Below are positions 41,624-50,526 of a stretch of 64,000 nt of DNA, in pieces. The notes under the pieces are model-generated. The model ran no database searches, was not told the DNA's origin, and saw only the letters and a program-made list of their open reading frames with translations. The stretch comes from Paraperibacillus esterisolvens (GTDB lineage Bacteria > Bacillota > Bacilli > Bacillales > DSM-1321): assembly GCF_046237625.1 (NCBI RefSeq), contig NZ_CP143545.1, positions 3,038,001-3,102,000 on the forward strand. The letters run 5' to 3'. Each line of letters opens with the position of its first letter. The stretch's first letter is position 1. The position numbers were made by a program, and so were the translations under genes.

Positions 41624-42379
41624 CTAATTTAACAGCCCGCTATACCAGGCAAGTATCTTCTGTCCGAGGTAGAAGGCAGTCAGTGTCCCAAGTACAATGA
41701 ATGGGCCGAACGGAATCGGCTTTCCTTTTTTCACTGCCCCAAGCCTCATTCCAGCCAGTCCAAGGACCGCTCCATAAAAGGTCGACAGGAAAAAAGACAG
41801 AAGCATAAGCTTCGTGCCTACAACAAGGCCAAGCAGGGCAAACAGCTTGATGTCCCCGCCGCCCATGCCCCCCTTGCTGATGATGGCAATCGCCAGCAGC
41901 AAGAAGAAGCCGGCTGCCGCCCCAAGCAGCGAATCCCACCATGGGTCCAATGGCATAAGAATCCGTTCAAACAAAAAAATTACTGCAAAAAAGAGCAGTA
42001 TTTTGTCAGGAATAATCATATATTTTAAATCAGTCACCGTGATGATCGTAAAAAGTGAAATCAGCGTCCAGGCAATGAACAGCTCCGAAGTCCAGCCAAG
42101 CAGCAGCGGACTTGCCGCAAACAGCACACCAGTCAGCAGCTCCATCATCGGATAAAGAGGGGAAATCCGGCCCTTGCAGCTCCGGCATTTCCCTCCCTGA
42201 ATCAAATAAGACAACACAGGCACCAGTTCAGCCGGGCCCAGCACATGCTTGCAGTACGGGCAGGCTGAGCGCGGATAAATGATGGACTTTTTCAGCGGCA
42301 CCCGGAGTCCGACTACGTTGTAGAAGGAGCCGAGGATTAGACCGACAAAAAACAAGTAAAAGATAATCAACACGTCCAA
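41624..42379 (-). CDS. pilD: prepilin peptidase PilD/ComC
   Basis: A bifunctional peptidase and N-methylase of the A24 family that processes prepilins. The 251-residue membrane protein has GSFYNVVGLRVPLKKSI, the zinc cysteines in CPYC and CRSC, and the catalytic aspartates in TVTDLKYMIIPD and GGMGGGDIKLFALLG. The TTG start follows the pilA stop at once. It takes the place held by comC beside spoIIB in B. subtilis, so it may also process competence pseudopilins encoded elsewhere. Confidence 0.95.
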   Translation of the reverse strand: MDVLIIFYLFFVGLILGSFYNVVGLRVPLKKSIIYPRSACPYCKHVLGPAELVPVLSYLIQGGKCRSCKGRISPLYPMMELLTGVLFAASPLLLGWTSELFIAWTLISLFTIITVTDLKYMIIPDKILLFFAVIFLFERILMPLDPWWDSLLGAAAGFFLLLAIAIISKGGMGGGDIKLFALLGLVVGTKLMLLSFFLSTFYGAVLGLAGMRLGAVKKGKPIPFGPFIVLGTLTAFYLGQKILAWYSGLLN

Positions 42380-42853
42380 TTAACTTCCAGTTGGTGCTGG
42401 TGCTGGTGCTGGTGCCGAAGCCTTTTTATTCTCAACAGCACTTCTTTTAAGCTGGTTTGATTCTAGTCCAGCAAGTCCTCTTTTTCCATTGGTTAGTGTT
42501 ACTTTATAAGTGAATTTATTATCGGTTTTTGTAATTACAACGAAGGAATTATCTTTATCATAATTACCTTTATCAGGATCTTTCATTGGGTCAATAAGAT
42601 TCTCCGACTCCATTTCTGATAGCTTAATTGTTTTCCCTGTCTCATCAATTTCTTCCGCATGCCCAGTAGCATAAATCTTTGCAGAGCTGATCATCTGCTG
42701 GGCATTGGCCACATGGGCATCCTTCTTGGAGTTATCTATAAGGCCCCCGATGCTTGGTATGGCGATGGCCGCGATGATTCCGAGGATGACGACGACGGCT
42801 AATAATTCTATCAGGGTAAGTCCGCGTTCATTTTTTAAGAGTTTCTTTAACAC
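42380..42853 (-). CDS. pilA: major type IV pilin (PilA-like)
   Basis: The probable main subunit of the pilus. The 157-residue prepilin has the class III signal KKLLKNERG, cleavage before LTLIELLAVVVILGIIAAIA with Glu at +5, and an alpha-helix leading into a small globular domain with no cysteines. The C-terminal tail is KKASAPAPAPAPTGS, formed by repeated GCACCA. The GTG at 42853 has AAGGAGG upstream, a strong site. An AT-rich leader with an inverted repeat lies upstream. Confidence 0.9.
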   Translation of the reverse strand: MLKKLLKNERGLTLIELLAVVVILGIIAAIAIPSIGGLIDNSKKDAHVANAQQMISSAKIYATGHAEEIDETGKTIKLSEMESENLIDPMKDPDKGNYDKDNSFVVITKTDNKFTYKVTLTNGKRGLAGLESNQLKRSAVENKKASAPAPAPAPTGS

Positions 42854-42910
42854 TTGTTTTTCCTCCTTAGTAATATTTTACTATTTTTGTTAATTTATAA
42901 ATAGAATTAT

Positions 42911-42939
42911 ACTATATCGGACATTCTGTTCGATATAGT
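42911..42939 (-). promoter_or_regulatory. inverted repeat and candidate promoter of pilA
   Basis: ACTATATCG (42911-42919) and CGATATAGT (42931-42939) form a perfect 9-bp inverted repeat with an 11-base spacer. On the - strand, TATAAT overlaps its downstream end (GTATAATTC), 17 bases from ATCGAA, a weak -35. It could be an operator, an mRNA-stabilising hairpin after cutting, or both. There is no T run after it, so it is not a terminator. Confidence 0.5.
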
Positions 42940-42966
42940 TTTAAAAAAAAAGCAGGAGTTTTGTCG

Positions 42967-44178
42967 CTATTGGTTGCCTACTTGGTTGAAAATCTCGAAC
43001 ATTGGTACCATGATGGCTATGACAATAGTCCCGACAAGGCCGGCAAGCACAACAATCATGAGGGGTTCGATCAGTGATTTTAGCCGCTCTGTGCTGTTTT
43101 CTACTTCTTTTTCGTAGAAGTCGGCTACCTTCCCGAGCATGGCATCGAGTGATCCTGTTTCTTCGCCAATCGCGATCATTTGAGTGATCAGCGGCGGAAA
43201 GGCCCAGTGTTTTTTCATAGGTTCCGTGATTGATCGGCCCTGTTCAAGCGATGACCGTGATTCCCTGACCACACGGGCGACCACTTCATTTTCCACTACC
43301 TTCTCGACAATTGTCATCGCCTGGAGAATTGGGACGGAGCTTGTGAACAGCGAGCTCAGCGTCCGGGTCATCCGGGCCAGGACCGCCTTTTGAATCATGC
43401 TTCCGAATATCGGCAGGCGCAGCACAAAGTAATCGAGATAATATTTTGATTTCCGGTTCCTGCGGAGCGCTGCAATCCCCCCTGCGGCAAGCAGGAATAT
43501 GAGGATGATGAAATACCAGAACTTCTGCATAAAGTCACTCGCACTGAGCACGAATTGAGTAATGGCTGGCAGCTCTCCCCCGAAATCGGCAAACATGTCC
43601 ACAAATGTCGGTACAACTGACACCAGCAGGAATATGACGACTCCGACAGCGATGACCGCCACGACGGACGGATACGCCAGTGCCGACGTGATCTTCTGAC
43701 GCGTGCTGTGCTGCTTTTCAAAATGATCGGCAAGGCGCTCAAGCGTCCCATCCAGGTTACCTCCTGCCTCGCCGGCCTTTACCATGTTGATGAAGAGCGG
43801 CGAGAAGATCCTTTTATGCCTGGCTGCCGCCTCAGAGAGCGGATGTCCCTCCCGGAGATCGGCCTCAATGTCCTGCAATGCTTTCTTCAAGTATTTGCTT
43901 TCTGTCTGCACGGACAAAATATGAGTGGCATCCACCACGGTGACGCCTGCCTTCAGCAGGGTGGAAAACTGTCTGAGGTATACGACGAAGTGCTGGAGCC
44001 TCACCGGATTTCCGATCACAATATCCTTTGTCAGCACCGTTTCCGGGACTTCAGTGACTTCCATTACTTTTATGCCGTCTTCACGGAGCCTGGCTGCTGC
44101 TTCCCTCTTATTGGCTGCGGTAATCACACCGGATCTTGCACCCCTCCGGTCGCGGCCGCTGTATTTATATCTGGCCAT
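42967..44178 (-). CDS. pilC: type IV pilus platform protein PilC
   Basis: The inner-membrane platform of the GspF/PilC family, around which the motors act. The 403-residue protein has two T2SSF domains: the first with LRQFSTLLKAGVTVVDATHIL near residue 70 and the second with ARMTRTLSSLFTSSVPILQA near 275. GEETGSLDAMLGKVADFYE marks the second repeat, and three membrane segments are visible. It overlaps pilT by 14 bases. Confidence 0.96.
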   Translation of the reverse strand: MARYKYSGRDRRGARSGVITAANKREAAARLREDGIKVMEVTEVPETVLTKDIVIGNPVRLQHFVVYLRQFSTLLKAGVTVVDATHILSVQTESKYLKKALQDIEADLREGHPLSEAAARHKRIFSPLFINMVKAGEAGGNLDGTLERLADHFEKQHSTRQKITSALAYPSVVAVIAVGVVIFLLVSVVPTFVDMFADFGGELPAITQFVLSASDFMQKFWYFIILIFLLAAGGIAALRRNRKSKYYLDYFVLRLPIFGSMIQKAVLARMTRTLSSLFTSSVPILQAMTIVEKVVENEVVARVVRESRSSLEQGRSITEPMKKHWAFPPLITQMIAIGEETGSLDAMLGKVADFYEKEVENSTERLKSLIEPLMIVVLAGLVGTIVIAIMVPMFEIFNQVGNQ

Positions 44179-45217
44179 TTTCTATCTTCTCCTGTAAAAA
44201 GACGGAAGCCGCTTCACGGGATATCCGTCCAGCAGCAAGCATGTCCTTGATCTGGCTTTCCAGTGTATGCATCCCCTGGGCCTTTGATGTCTGAATCACA
44301 CTGGCAATCTGGTGGATTTTCTCATTGCGTATCAAATTGGCGATTGCCGGATTATTGATCAATATCTCAGTCGCCGCGGCCCGTCCGTCGCGTGCGGCCG
44401 TCGGAAACAGCCGCTGGGAGACGATGGCCACGAGCACTGATGCCAGCTGGATGCGGATCTGCGGCTGCTGGTGAGCCGGGAAGACATCTATGATTCTATC
44501 GATAGTCGACGGCGCACTGGACGTATGGAGAGTCCCGAAAACAAGATGGCCTGTCTCCGCGGCGGTGATGGCTGTCTGAATCGTTTCAAGATCCCGCATT
44601 TCCCCGACGAGGATCACGTCTGGATCCTGGCGGAGCGCTGCCCGGAGTCCGTTGGCAAAACTGTTGGTGTCAAAGCCGACTTCCCGCTGGTCAATGATGC
44701 AGCTGCCGTGCTTATGCAGATATTCAATCGGATCCTCAAGAGTCACGATATGCTTTTTCATCGTCTGGTTTATGTACGAAATCATTGAGGCAAGCGTCGT
44801 CGACTTGCCGCTTCCGGTTGGACCAGTCACAAGGACGAGGCCGTGCGGCTTCTCCGCCACCCTTTTCAGCACCTCCGGCAGTCCAAGCTCATCGAGGGCC
44901 GGAATCCTCCTAGGTACGATGCGGATGGCAAGCGAGATACAAGCCCGCTGGTGGTACGCATTCACCCTGAACCGTGAAACCCCTGCGAGACCGTAAGAAA
45001 AGTCGAGCTCCCCCCGCTCTTTGAAGGATTCCCACATATCCCCGGGTACAATTTTCCTTGCCATATCCTCTGTATCCCCGGGTGCCAGCGCGTCCTTTCC
45101 ATATCGTTTCAGGTCGCCGTTTATGCGCATAACAGGCGGGACCCCAACGGTCAGGTGGATATCAGATGCCTTTAATTCATAGCCTGCACGAAGTATATGT
45201 TCAATATCTATAGCCAT
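44165..45217 (-). CDS. pilT: pilus retraction ATPase PilT
   Basis: A hexameric ATPase that depolymerises the pilus for twitching motility. The 350-residue protein shows LKASDIHLTVGVPPVMRING, Walker A GPTGSGKSTTLASM near residue 135, the Asp box VTLEDPIEYLHK, Walker B ILVGEMRDLETI, and the His box GHLVFGTLHTSSA. The AIRNLIREGK-type motif is present as AIANLIRNEKIHQIASVIQ. I chose the ATG at 45217, with AGGAG 8 bases upstream, over a GTG at 45226 in that site. Retraction is thus expected, unlike in ComG competence pili. Confidence 0.96.
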   Translation of the reverse strand: MAIDIEHILRAGYELKASDIHLTVGVPPVMRINGDLKRYGKDALAPGDTEDMARKIVPGDMWESFKERGELDFSYGLAGVSRFRVNAYHQRACISLAIRIVPRRIPALDELGLPEVLKRVAEKPHGLVLVTGPTGSGKSTTLASMISYINQTMKKHIVTLEDPIEYLHKHGSCIIDQREVGFDTNSFANGLRAALRQDPDVILVGEMRDLETIQTAITAAETGHLVFGTLHTSSAPSTIDRIIDVFPAHQQPQIRIQLASVLVAIVSQRLFPTAARDGRAAATEILINNPAIANLIRNEKIHQIASVIQTSKAQGMHTLESQIKDMLAAGRISREAASVFLQEKIENGQI

Positions 45218-45228
45218 CTGCTTCACTC

Positions 45229-46890
45229 CTACTCGGGCATGGCGACCCGAAGAACTTCCTCTGTGGTGGTATAGCCCTGCTTCACCTTAAGCAGTCCGTC
45301 ATCGATCAAAAAGACCGTCTTGCTCTTTACAGCCAGATCCCTGAGACCGGTAAAGGCTTCCCCATTCATAATCAACCGTTTCATATCATCGTTCAGGACG
45401 AGGATTTCGTGGATGGCAAGCCGGCCTTTATAGCCAGTCATATTGCAGGACGCGCAGCCTTTCCCCCTGGTGATTTTTTCAATTTTCATCCCCCGGCGGG
45501 CAAAGATTTCAATTTCCCTTCTAGATGGGGCCTGTTCTCCGGCACAATCCCTGCACACTCTTCTGACAAGGCGCTGGGCGACAATCCCGCTCAGTGAGGA
45601 GGCAAGCAGGAAAGGCTCCACTCCCATATCCATCAGCCTTGTTATCGTACTGATCGAGTCATTTGTATGAATGGTGCTCAGGACCAGATGTCCTGTAAGG
45701 GAGGCCCTGATCGCGATTTCCACGGTTTCCTTATCACGGATCTCACCGACCATGATTACATTCGGATCCTGCCGGAGGATGGAGCGCAGCCCGGCTGCAA
45801 AGGTCATTCCAACGTTCGGGTTCACCTGGATCTGGTTGATTCCTTCAAGCTGGTACTCTACCGGGTCTTCCACCGTGATGATATTCACTTCATCACTGTT
45901 CAGCTTATTCAAAGCGGCATAGAGGGTCGAAGATTTTCCAGATCCGGTCGGGCCGGTGATCAGCACGATGCCGGACGGCTTATCAATCATATTCAGGAAG
46001 CGCTGCAGATTTAGCTTATTGAAGCCAAGCTGGTTCAGGTCATTCAGCGAGCTGCCAAGATCCAGGATCCGCAGCACAATTTTTTCGCCATAGATGGTCG
46101 GCAGTGAGGATACACGAAGATCGACCGGATGGAAATCAAGATTGATCTTGATCCGGCCGTCCTGCGGTACGCGGTGTTCGGTTATATCCAGATTGGCCAG
46201 AATTTTGATCCTGGCCGTTAAGACGCTCTGCATATGCTTCGGGAGCACCCTCTCGACACGAAGGACCCCGTCGACCCGGTTCCGGATAACAACCCTGGTT
46301 TCCTGGGGATCGATGTGGATGTCACTCGCTTTCTGGGTGACGGCTGCCGATATGAGCTGGTTGACCAGCCGGACAACCGGCGAGTCCTGATCTGTAATTT
46401 TGTCTTCCTCTACGGCCTCCTGCTGCTGCGAATCCCCAAGCAGTTCATCAAAGTTCTCGTTTGAGTCATAATATTTTTGGATGGAGCGGAGAATATCATC
46501 CTTTGTTGCGATCGCCGCTTCAATCTGGAAGCCTGTGGCAAGCCTCAGGTCATCAATGGCATAAAAGTCCATCGGATCCGCCATGGCAATCAGGAGCCTG
46601 TCGCCTTCACGCTTCAGGGGAATTACCAGGTTCCGCTTCGCATAATCCTTGCTCACGAGCGAAAACAGCTTCGTATCGAATGGGAAGCGGTACAGACTGA
46701 CATGGGGAATCCCAAGCTGCACCTCGAGCACTTCGATCAGCTGCAATTCTGTGATATAGCCCTTTTGCAGCAATACATCTCCAAGTCTCTGGCCTGCGCC
46801 TTTATCTTTTAAAGCCGAATGAAGCTGATCCTCAGAAATCAGACCAGCTTCAACTAATAAATCCCCAAGGCGCTTACGGGTTTGTGTCAT
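45229..46890 (-). CDS. pilB: pilus extension ATPase PilB with MshEN domain
   Basis: A hexameric ATPase that polymerises pilin. The 553-residue protein has an N-terminal MshEN-type pair: RLGDLLVEAGLISEDQL (residues 6-22) and RLGDVLLQKGYITELQL (31-47), both fitting the known c-di-GMP-binding consensus. The GspE core follows with Walker A GPTGSGKSSTLYAAL, VTVEDPVEYQLEGI, VGEIRDKETVEIA, HLVLSTIHTND, and the zinc tetracysteine CRDC...CASC. I chose the ATG at 46890; the longer frame is low-complexity antisense of the neighbouring gene. It follows the VanW gene by 28 bases. Confidence 0.96.
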   Translation of the reverse strand: MTQTRKRLGDLLVEAGLISEDQLHSALKDKGAGQRLGDVLLQKGYITELQLIEVLEVQLGIPHVSLYRFPFDTKLFSLVSKDYAKRNLVIPLKREGDRLLIAMADPMDFYAIDDLRLATGFQIEAAIATKDDILRSIQKYYDSNENFDELLGDSQQQEAVEEDKITDQDSPVVRLVNQLISAAVTQKASDIHIDPQETRVVIRNRVDGVLRVERVLPKHMQSVLTARIKILANLDITEHRVPQDGRIKINLDFHPVDLRVSSLPTIYGEKIVLRILDLGSSLNDLNQLGFNKLNLQRFLNMIDKPSGIVLITGPTGSGKSSTLYAALNKLNSDEVNIITVEDPVEYQLEGINQIQVNPNVGMTFAAGLRSILRQDPNVIMVGEIRDKETVEIAIRASLTGHLVLSTIHTNDSISTITRLMDMGVEPFLLASSLSGIVAQRLVRRVCRDCAGEQAPSRREIEIFARRGMKIEKITRGKGCASCNMTGYKGRLAIHEILVLNDDMKRLIMNGEAFTGLRDLAVKSKTVFLIDDGLLKVKQGYTTTEEVLRVAMPE

Positions 46891-46918
46891 TGTGGTTCCC
46901 CGCCTTTTTCGGTAATTT

Positions 46919-48346
46919 TTATCGGGTATCCCCGGCAGGAAGATCTTCCTGCAGCGGATCTGGATCTGCCTCAATTTCATCTGTATCATCGGGATACTCT
47001 GTTTCTTCTGCGACCGGATCAGGCGTGTTCCCGCTGTCTTCTTCTGCTGCCGGATCTTCGGAGTCATCTTGCGCGGCAGAACCGCTGTCATCCTCTGCCA
47101 CAGGATCATCGGAATCAGAAGCCCCGTCATCCTGTGCCTCCGGGTCTTCTTCTTCAGCAGGCAGAGATTCATCGCTCAGAACAATCTGCGGCAGCGGCTT
47201 AATCAAGCCTATGTTATGGATGCTGTAAACCGGTGCATAAAAGTCCTCCGATAAAAGCACGCTTTTTACCTGCCTGCCTTTCTCATCCACTGTATTCCGG
47301 TACATCCTGACAAGCTGGCCTTCTTTGCCATCCTCTTCAATCTCCGTCTGCGGAAAAGCAAGCTTGGGCTTGAAATGGAGGACAGCCTTCGGGTCAAATG
47401 ATTTCTGATCCCGCTTGGCAATTTCATAGCTGTATAAAAATGGCCGGCCGGAAAGCTTGACCGCCAGCCGGTCTCCTTCAATGGCAAGAGACAGTTTAAA
47501 GCCGTATTTATTCGGGTTGTAAAAGATCAGGTCCAGCTTATTCCTGCTGTCAGCCTTTGCTTCTCCGCCGAGCTCTGCATACTCAGGAAGCTCCCTGCTG
47601 ATATGCCGTTCTATCATTTCAAAGTTCGTCCTGCCGATCACCTGATAGACAGCTGTGGCAAGCCTGCTCTCTGCCATGGCTGTGAGCTTCAGGTCAAGCT
47701 TTTCCAGCAGGTTTTTCTGAAGAGAGAACGGAGTCCCCGCAGGAATATCAATCACTGGCCCTGCTTTTGCCAGCCGCTCCAATTCGTTAGCATTCTGACC
47801 GCCGGAAACTGAGGCCGTATTGATGACTTCCTCCCGGTCGGAGCCGGGGATATAGCTTTCAAGGTTCAGTACATAGCTGCCTGCCTCAAGCATGGTGGCA
47901 CTGATCATCAGGTCCTTTTTCAGCTTGTCAATCTCCACCTCATCTGAGGCAATGGAGCTTGAAACCTTAAGGAGCATATCCTTCACACTGTCATCCGGCA
48001 AATCGACGGATGCGAGAGTCTTTCTGCCGGAAGACAGATCTGATAAGGTCTTTTCTTTGTTAAAAGTGAAATCCTTGGTACTGACTGCTGTCTTTTTTTC
48101 TTTATAGGCAAGGGTCAGCTTTACAGCTTTTTTCCATTCCCCGCTCTTCTCCCCAATGAGGGCTTCCGCTTCCGCCCTTGTCTTGCCTGAAACATCGAGA
48201 CCCCCCACTGCTGTCCCTTCTTCGTACAGCTCCCCTGCAATAAAATAGGAAGTATAGGCCTTTGCGCCAAAGTGCGAGAAAGAGAAAATGAATGCTGCTG
48301 CCAGCAGGAGCGTCAATAAAATTTTTAGGCTGTCCTGGTTCCTCAC
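46919..48346 (-). CDS. VanW-domain protein with G5-like domain and acidic tail
   Basis: A membrane-anchored or secreted protein of 475 residues. It has an N-terminal membrane segment (residues 8-26: KILLTLLLAAAFIFSF), a stretch like the YoaR/PG_binding_4 domain, VYQVIGRTNFEMIERHIS in the VanW-like part, and a G5-like segment (GQLVRMYRNTVDEKGRQ) near 355. The last 80 residues are very acidic (DDSGSAAQDDSEDPAAEEDS). The function of VanW is unknown; its site before pilB suggests a wall-linked role in pilus passage. The GTG start has GGGGAA upstream. Confidence 0.8.
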   Translation of the reverse strand: MRNQDSLKILLTLLLAAAFIFSFSHFGAKAYTSYFIAGELYEEGTAVGGLDVSGKTRAEAEALIGEKSGEWKKAVKLTLAYKEKKTAVSTKDFTFNKEKTLSDLSSGRKTLASVDLPDDSVKDMLLKVSSSIASDEVEIDKLKKDLMISATMLEAGSYVLNLESYIPGSDREEVINTASVSGGQNANELERLAKAGPVIDIPAGTPFSLQKNLLEKLDLKLTAMAESRLATAVYQVIGRTNFEMIERHISRELPEYAELGGEAKADSRNKLDLIFYNPNKYGFKLSLAIEGDRLAVKLSGRPFLYSYEIAKRDQKSFDPKAVLHFKPKLAFPQTEIEEDGKEGQLVRMYRNTVDEKGRQVKSVLLSEDFYAPVYSIHNIGLIKPLPQIVLSDESLPAEEEDPEAQDDGASDSDDPVAEDDSGSAAQDDSEDPAAEEDSGNTPDPVAEETEYPDDTDEIEADPDPLQEDLPAGDTR

Positions 48347-48349
48347 TCT

Positions 48350-49072
48350 TTATTCCCCGCTCTGCATTAGCCTTCGCATGGAAAGCTCGACAATCACTCC
48401 AGGGCCCTCTTCCTGTGCCTTTTCTACATCCTCCGCCGAAAGGAAGGTCCCTTCTTCAATCAGGACCTCGCCTGTACCTGAGAGAATATCCTTCATTACT
48501 TTTTTGCCGCTCAGAAGCTCAATTTGCTTTTGCCAGATCGAAGGAATGGCCCCGCCTTCCTCTCTAATCACAAGGGTTTCACTGCCTTTTAACGGCTCCA
48601 GATTTTTTTCTGCTTCCTCTTGGACAATTATGATGTCACGTCCATATGTCTGTACGAATTCGGCAGCAAGGAATCTCTCTTCCCCGTTGATGGACAGAAC
48701 CATTCCGATGACCTGGCCGTTTTCGTCATCCGTGAAGAATTCCACAGCCTCGCCAAGAAGCTGCCCCTTCCTTGTCATAACCCGGGTGCCGCTGATACGG
48801 ATGCCTTTTGTCACAAGCTCGTTGACCACAGGCAGTTCCAGAAGGTCGATGATCGCGTTCCCGTTTTCGATGGTCAGCGCATATTCCCCTATTCCTACAA
48901 CCTTCTTGAACGGAATGGCCTTCACATTTTCCTCCCATTCCTCGTGTTCGATGGTCAAAAACTCTATCGTTCCCTTTTCCGGATTCAAAACAAGATTCTT
49001 TACGCTTCCAATCTGTATTCCGTCCAGGATGCTGATGATGGGAAGCCCGGCGATCTCTGCACTTTGTTTCAT
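48350..49072 (-). CDS. PRC-barrel-type protein
   Basis: A cytoplasmic protein of about 240 residues with two repeats that resemble PRC-barrel domains: GLPIISILDGIQIGSVKNLVLNP near the start and MTRKGQLLGEAVEFFTDDENG near residue 105. A C-terminal stretch holds GTFLSAEDVEKAQEEG. PRC-barrel proteins bind RNA or protein partners. I chose the ATG at 49072 with AGGTGA 8 bases upstream. It lies between the membrane/acidic protein and the VanW protein with gaps below 10 bases, so it is in the pilus operon. No pilus role is known to me. Confidence 0.75.
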   Translation of the reverse strand: MKQSAEIAGLPIISILDGIQIGSVKNLVLNPEKGTIEFLTIEHEEWEENVKAIPFKKVVGIGEYALTIENGNAIIDLLELPVVNELVTKGIRISGTRVMTRKGQLLGEAVEFFTDDENGQVIGMVLSINGEERFLAAEFVQTYGRDIIIVQEEAEKNLEPLKGSETLVIREEGGAIPSIWQKQIELLSGKKVMKDILSGTGEVLIEEGTFLSAEDVEKAQEEGPGVIVELSMRRLMQSGE

Positions 49073-49080
49073 GTTTACAC

Positions 49081-50526
49081 TCACCTGTTCTTTAAAGATT
49101 GCCTGCAATAGGCTTCATATAAAAATTCTAGTTCACTTAAAATGATTGGATAAGGAAGGTATCTTTCCTTCAGCTCTTTTAGCAGCGGCTCCAGTGCTGC
49201 CGCATCATCCTGCCGGATATATTCTTCAATTATTAAACCGGCAAATACATAATAATCCTGCGGAGACAGCCCGGGATGCATATGCTGCTTCACAAGCCTG
49301 ATATAGGAAAGATAATCCATCTGTACCCGTGAAATGGCTATCCCGCTTAGTATAGTCTGCAGGACGCCTTTATCTATCTGCCTCCGGGTTAACGGTGCGT
49401 CAGCTATTTCTTCTTCTACAAGAACACTTTCAAAGGTCTGATCGTCCGGCTCTTCTGCAGGCGGAATGTCTTCCATGAAAGTGTCTGTTTTATGCAAAAG
49501 ATCAATGTCACGGGCGTCCGTTTCCTGCGAAAGATCAGGGATATGGTCCAATAAAGACTCTTCTGCCTGCGGTTCCTCCAGCTCTTCAGAAGCAGGGCCA
49601 ATTTCATATGCTTCCTCTAAAACAGTTAGGAACTCTTCTTTCTTTTCTTCATGCTCTTCTTCTTCTGCTGCTTCTCCCAGCATTAATATAGGAAGAATTT
49701 CTTCGCCTAAACCGGCTGGGGGCAGGACTTCAGCCTCGGGAACCTCTGCTCTGCCAACTTCGTCATTGCCGGTTTCTAAGTCATAAAGCGTAAGAGGCTG
49801 CAATTCTGAATCAGCTTCTATATGTAAGTGTTCCAATGCTTCATCCTCAAATGGATGAAGCTCAGAATCAATGTTCAGAAGGATATTTTCCTCTGGGCTG
49901 CCTGCTGTTTCGGGTTCTGAAGGCACAGGAGAGGCTGTTTCCATTATTTCCTCGACTTCTGCCATTTCCAGCAGCTGTTCGATTGCTGACAGCTCAGCTG
50001 GTGAATCATCACCTTGAACCTCATCCAGACGGGGTTTTGCAGATTCTTCTGCTGCTCCTGCTTCAGAGAATTCCATGGTCTCCAGCCAGTCATCCACGTC
50101 AACTCCAGAAAGAGGCTGTAGTGAAAGCTCGGTTTTAGAGACTATAATCACTTCATCGGCTGCAGAATCATTTTCTTCAGTGAATTTCTCTGCTATATTC
50201 AGTTCTTTTCCAGCAGCTTCCCTGGATCCGCCCGTTTCGTAATCAAAAAAAGTCATTGGCTGCTTGTTCACGCCGTCATCCGTCATGAAGATGAGGCTCC
50301 CCAATCTTTTTACATATATCAGCCCCGTGAGGAGCACGAGCAGCAGGGCAATCAGGATGGATTGCTGCAGCGGAAGCCTCCCCTCAGCCAAAAGGGACAG
50401 GCCTGCTATGCAAAACGCTGTCGCACCCAGCAGCAGCTTTCCTCTTCTGCTCATCCCAAGATCCAGCAGCAGCAGGACCGGCACAAGCAGGATGAAAGAG
50501 GCACACGCCAGCAAAACGGTTATCAA
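49081..50526 (-). CDS. membrane protein with long acidic region, first gene of the pilus operon
   Basis: I do not recognise this 481-residue protein. It has three N-terminal membrane segments (ITVLLACASFILLVPVLLLL, GKLLLGATAFCIAGLSLLA and ILIALLLVLLTGLIYV). Then come about 270 residues rich in Glu, Asp, Ala and Pro, likely disordered, and a structured helical C-terminus (residues 375-481: KGVLQTILSGIAISRVQMDYLSYIRL in part, then QDYYVFAGLIIEEYI). I chose the TTG at 50526 with AGAGGTGG upstream. Position suggests a scaffold or regulator of the pilus machine. Confidence 0.7.
   Translation of the reverse strand: MITVLLACASFILLVPVLLLLDLGMSRRGKLLLGATAFCIAGLSLLAEGRLPLQQSILIALLLVLLTGLIYVKRLGSLIFMTDDGVNKQPMTFFDYETGGSREAAGKELNIAEKFTEENDSAADEVIIVSKTELSLQPLSGVDVDDWLETMEFSEAGAAEESAKPRLDEVQGDDSPAELSAIEQLLEMAEVEEIMETASPVPSEPETAGSPEENILLNIDSELHPFEDEALEHLHIEADSELQPLTLYDLETGNDEVGRAEVPEAEVLPPAGLGEEILPILMLGEAAEEEEHEEKKEEFLTVLEEAYEIGPASEELEEPQAEESLLDHIPDLSQETDARDIDLLHKTDTFMEDIPPAEEPDDQTFESVLVEEEIADAPLTRRQIDKGVLQTILSGIAISRVQMDYLSYIRLVKQHMHPGLSPQDYYVFAGLIIEEYIRQDDAAALEPLLKELKERYLPYPIILSELEFLYEAYCRQSLKNR

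Noticed and set aside
42917..42933. GAACAGAATGTCC as a possible SOS (LexA) box before pilA
   Set aside because: The half-site spacing is 5 instead of 4 and the second half is GTCC rather than GTTC, so it does not fit the Bacillus box.
46891..47172. N-terminal extension of pilB to 47172
   Set aside because: It overlaps the VanW gene in another frame and is low-complexity; the MshEN domain starts right after the ATG at 46890.
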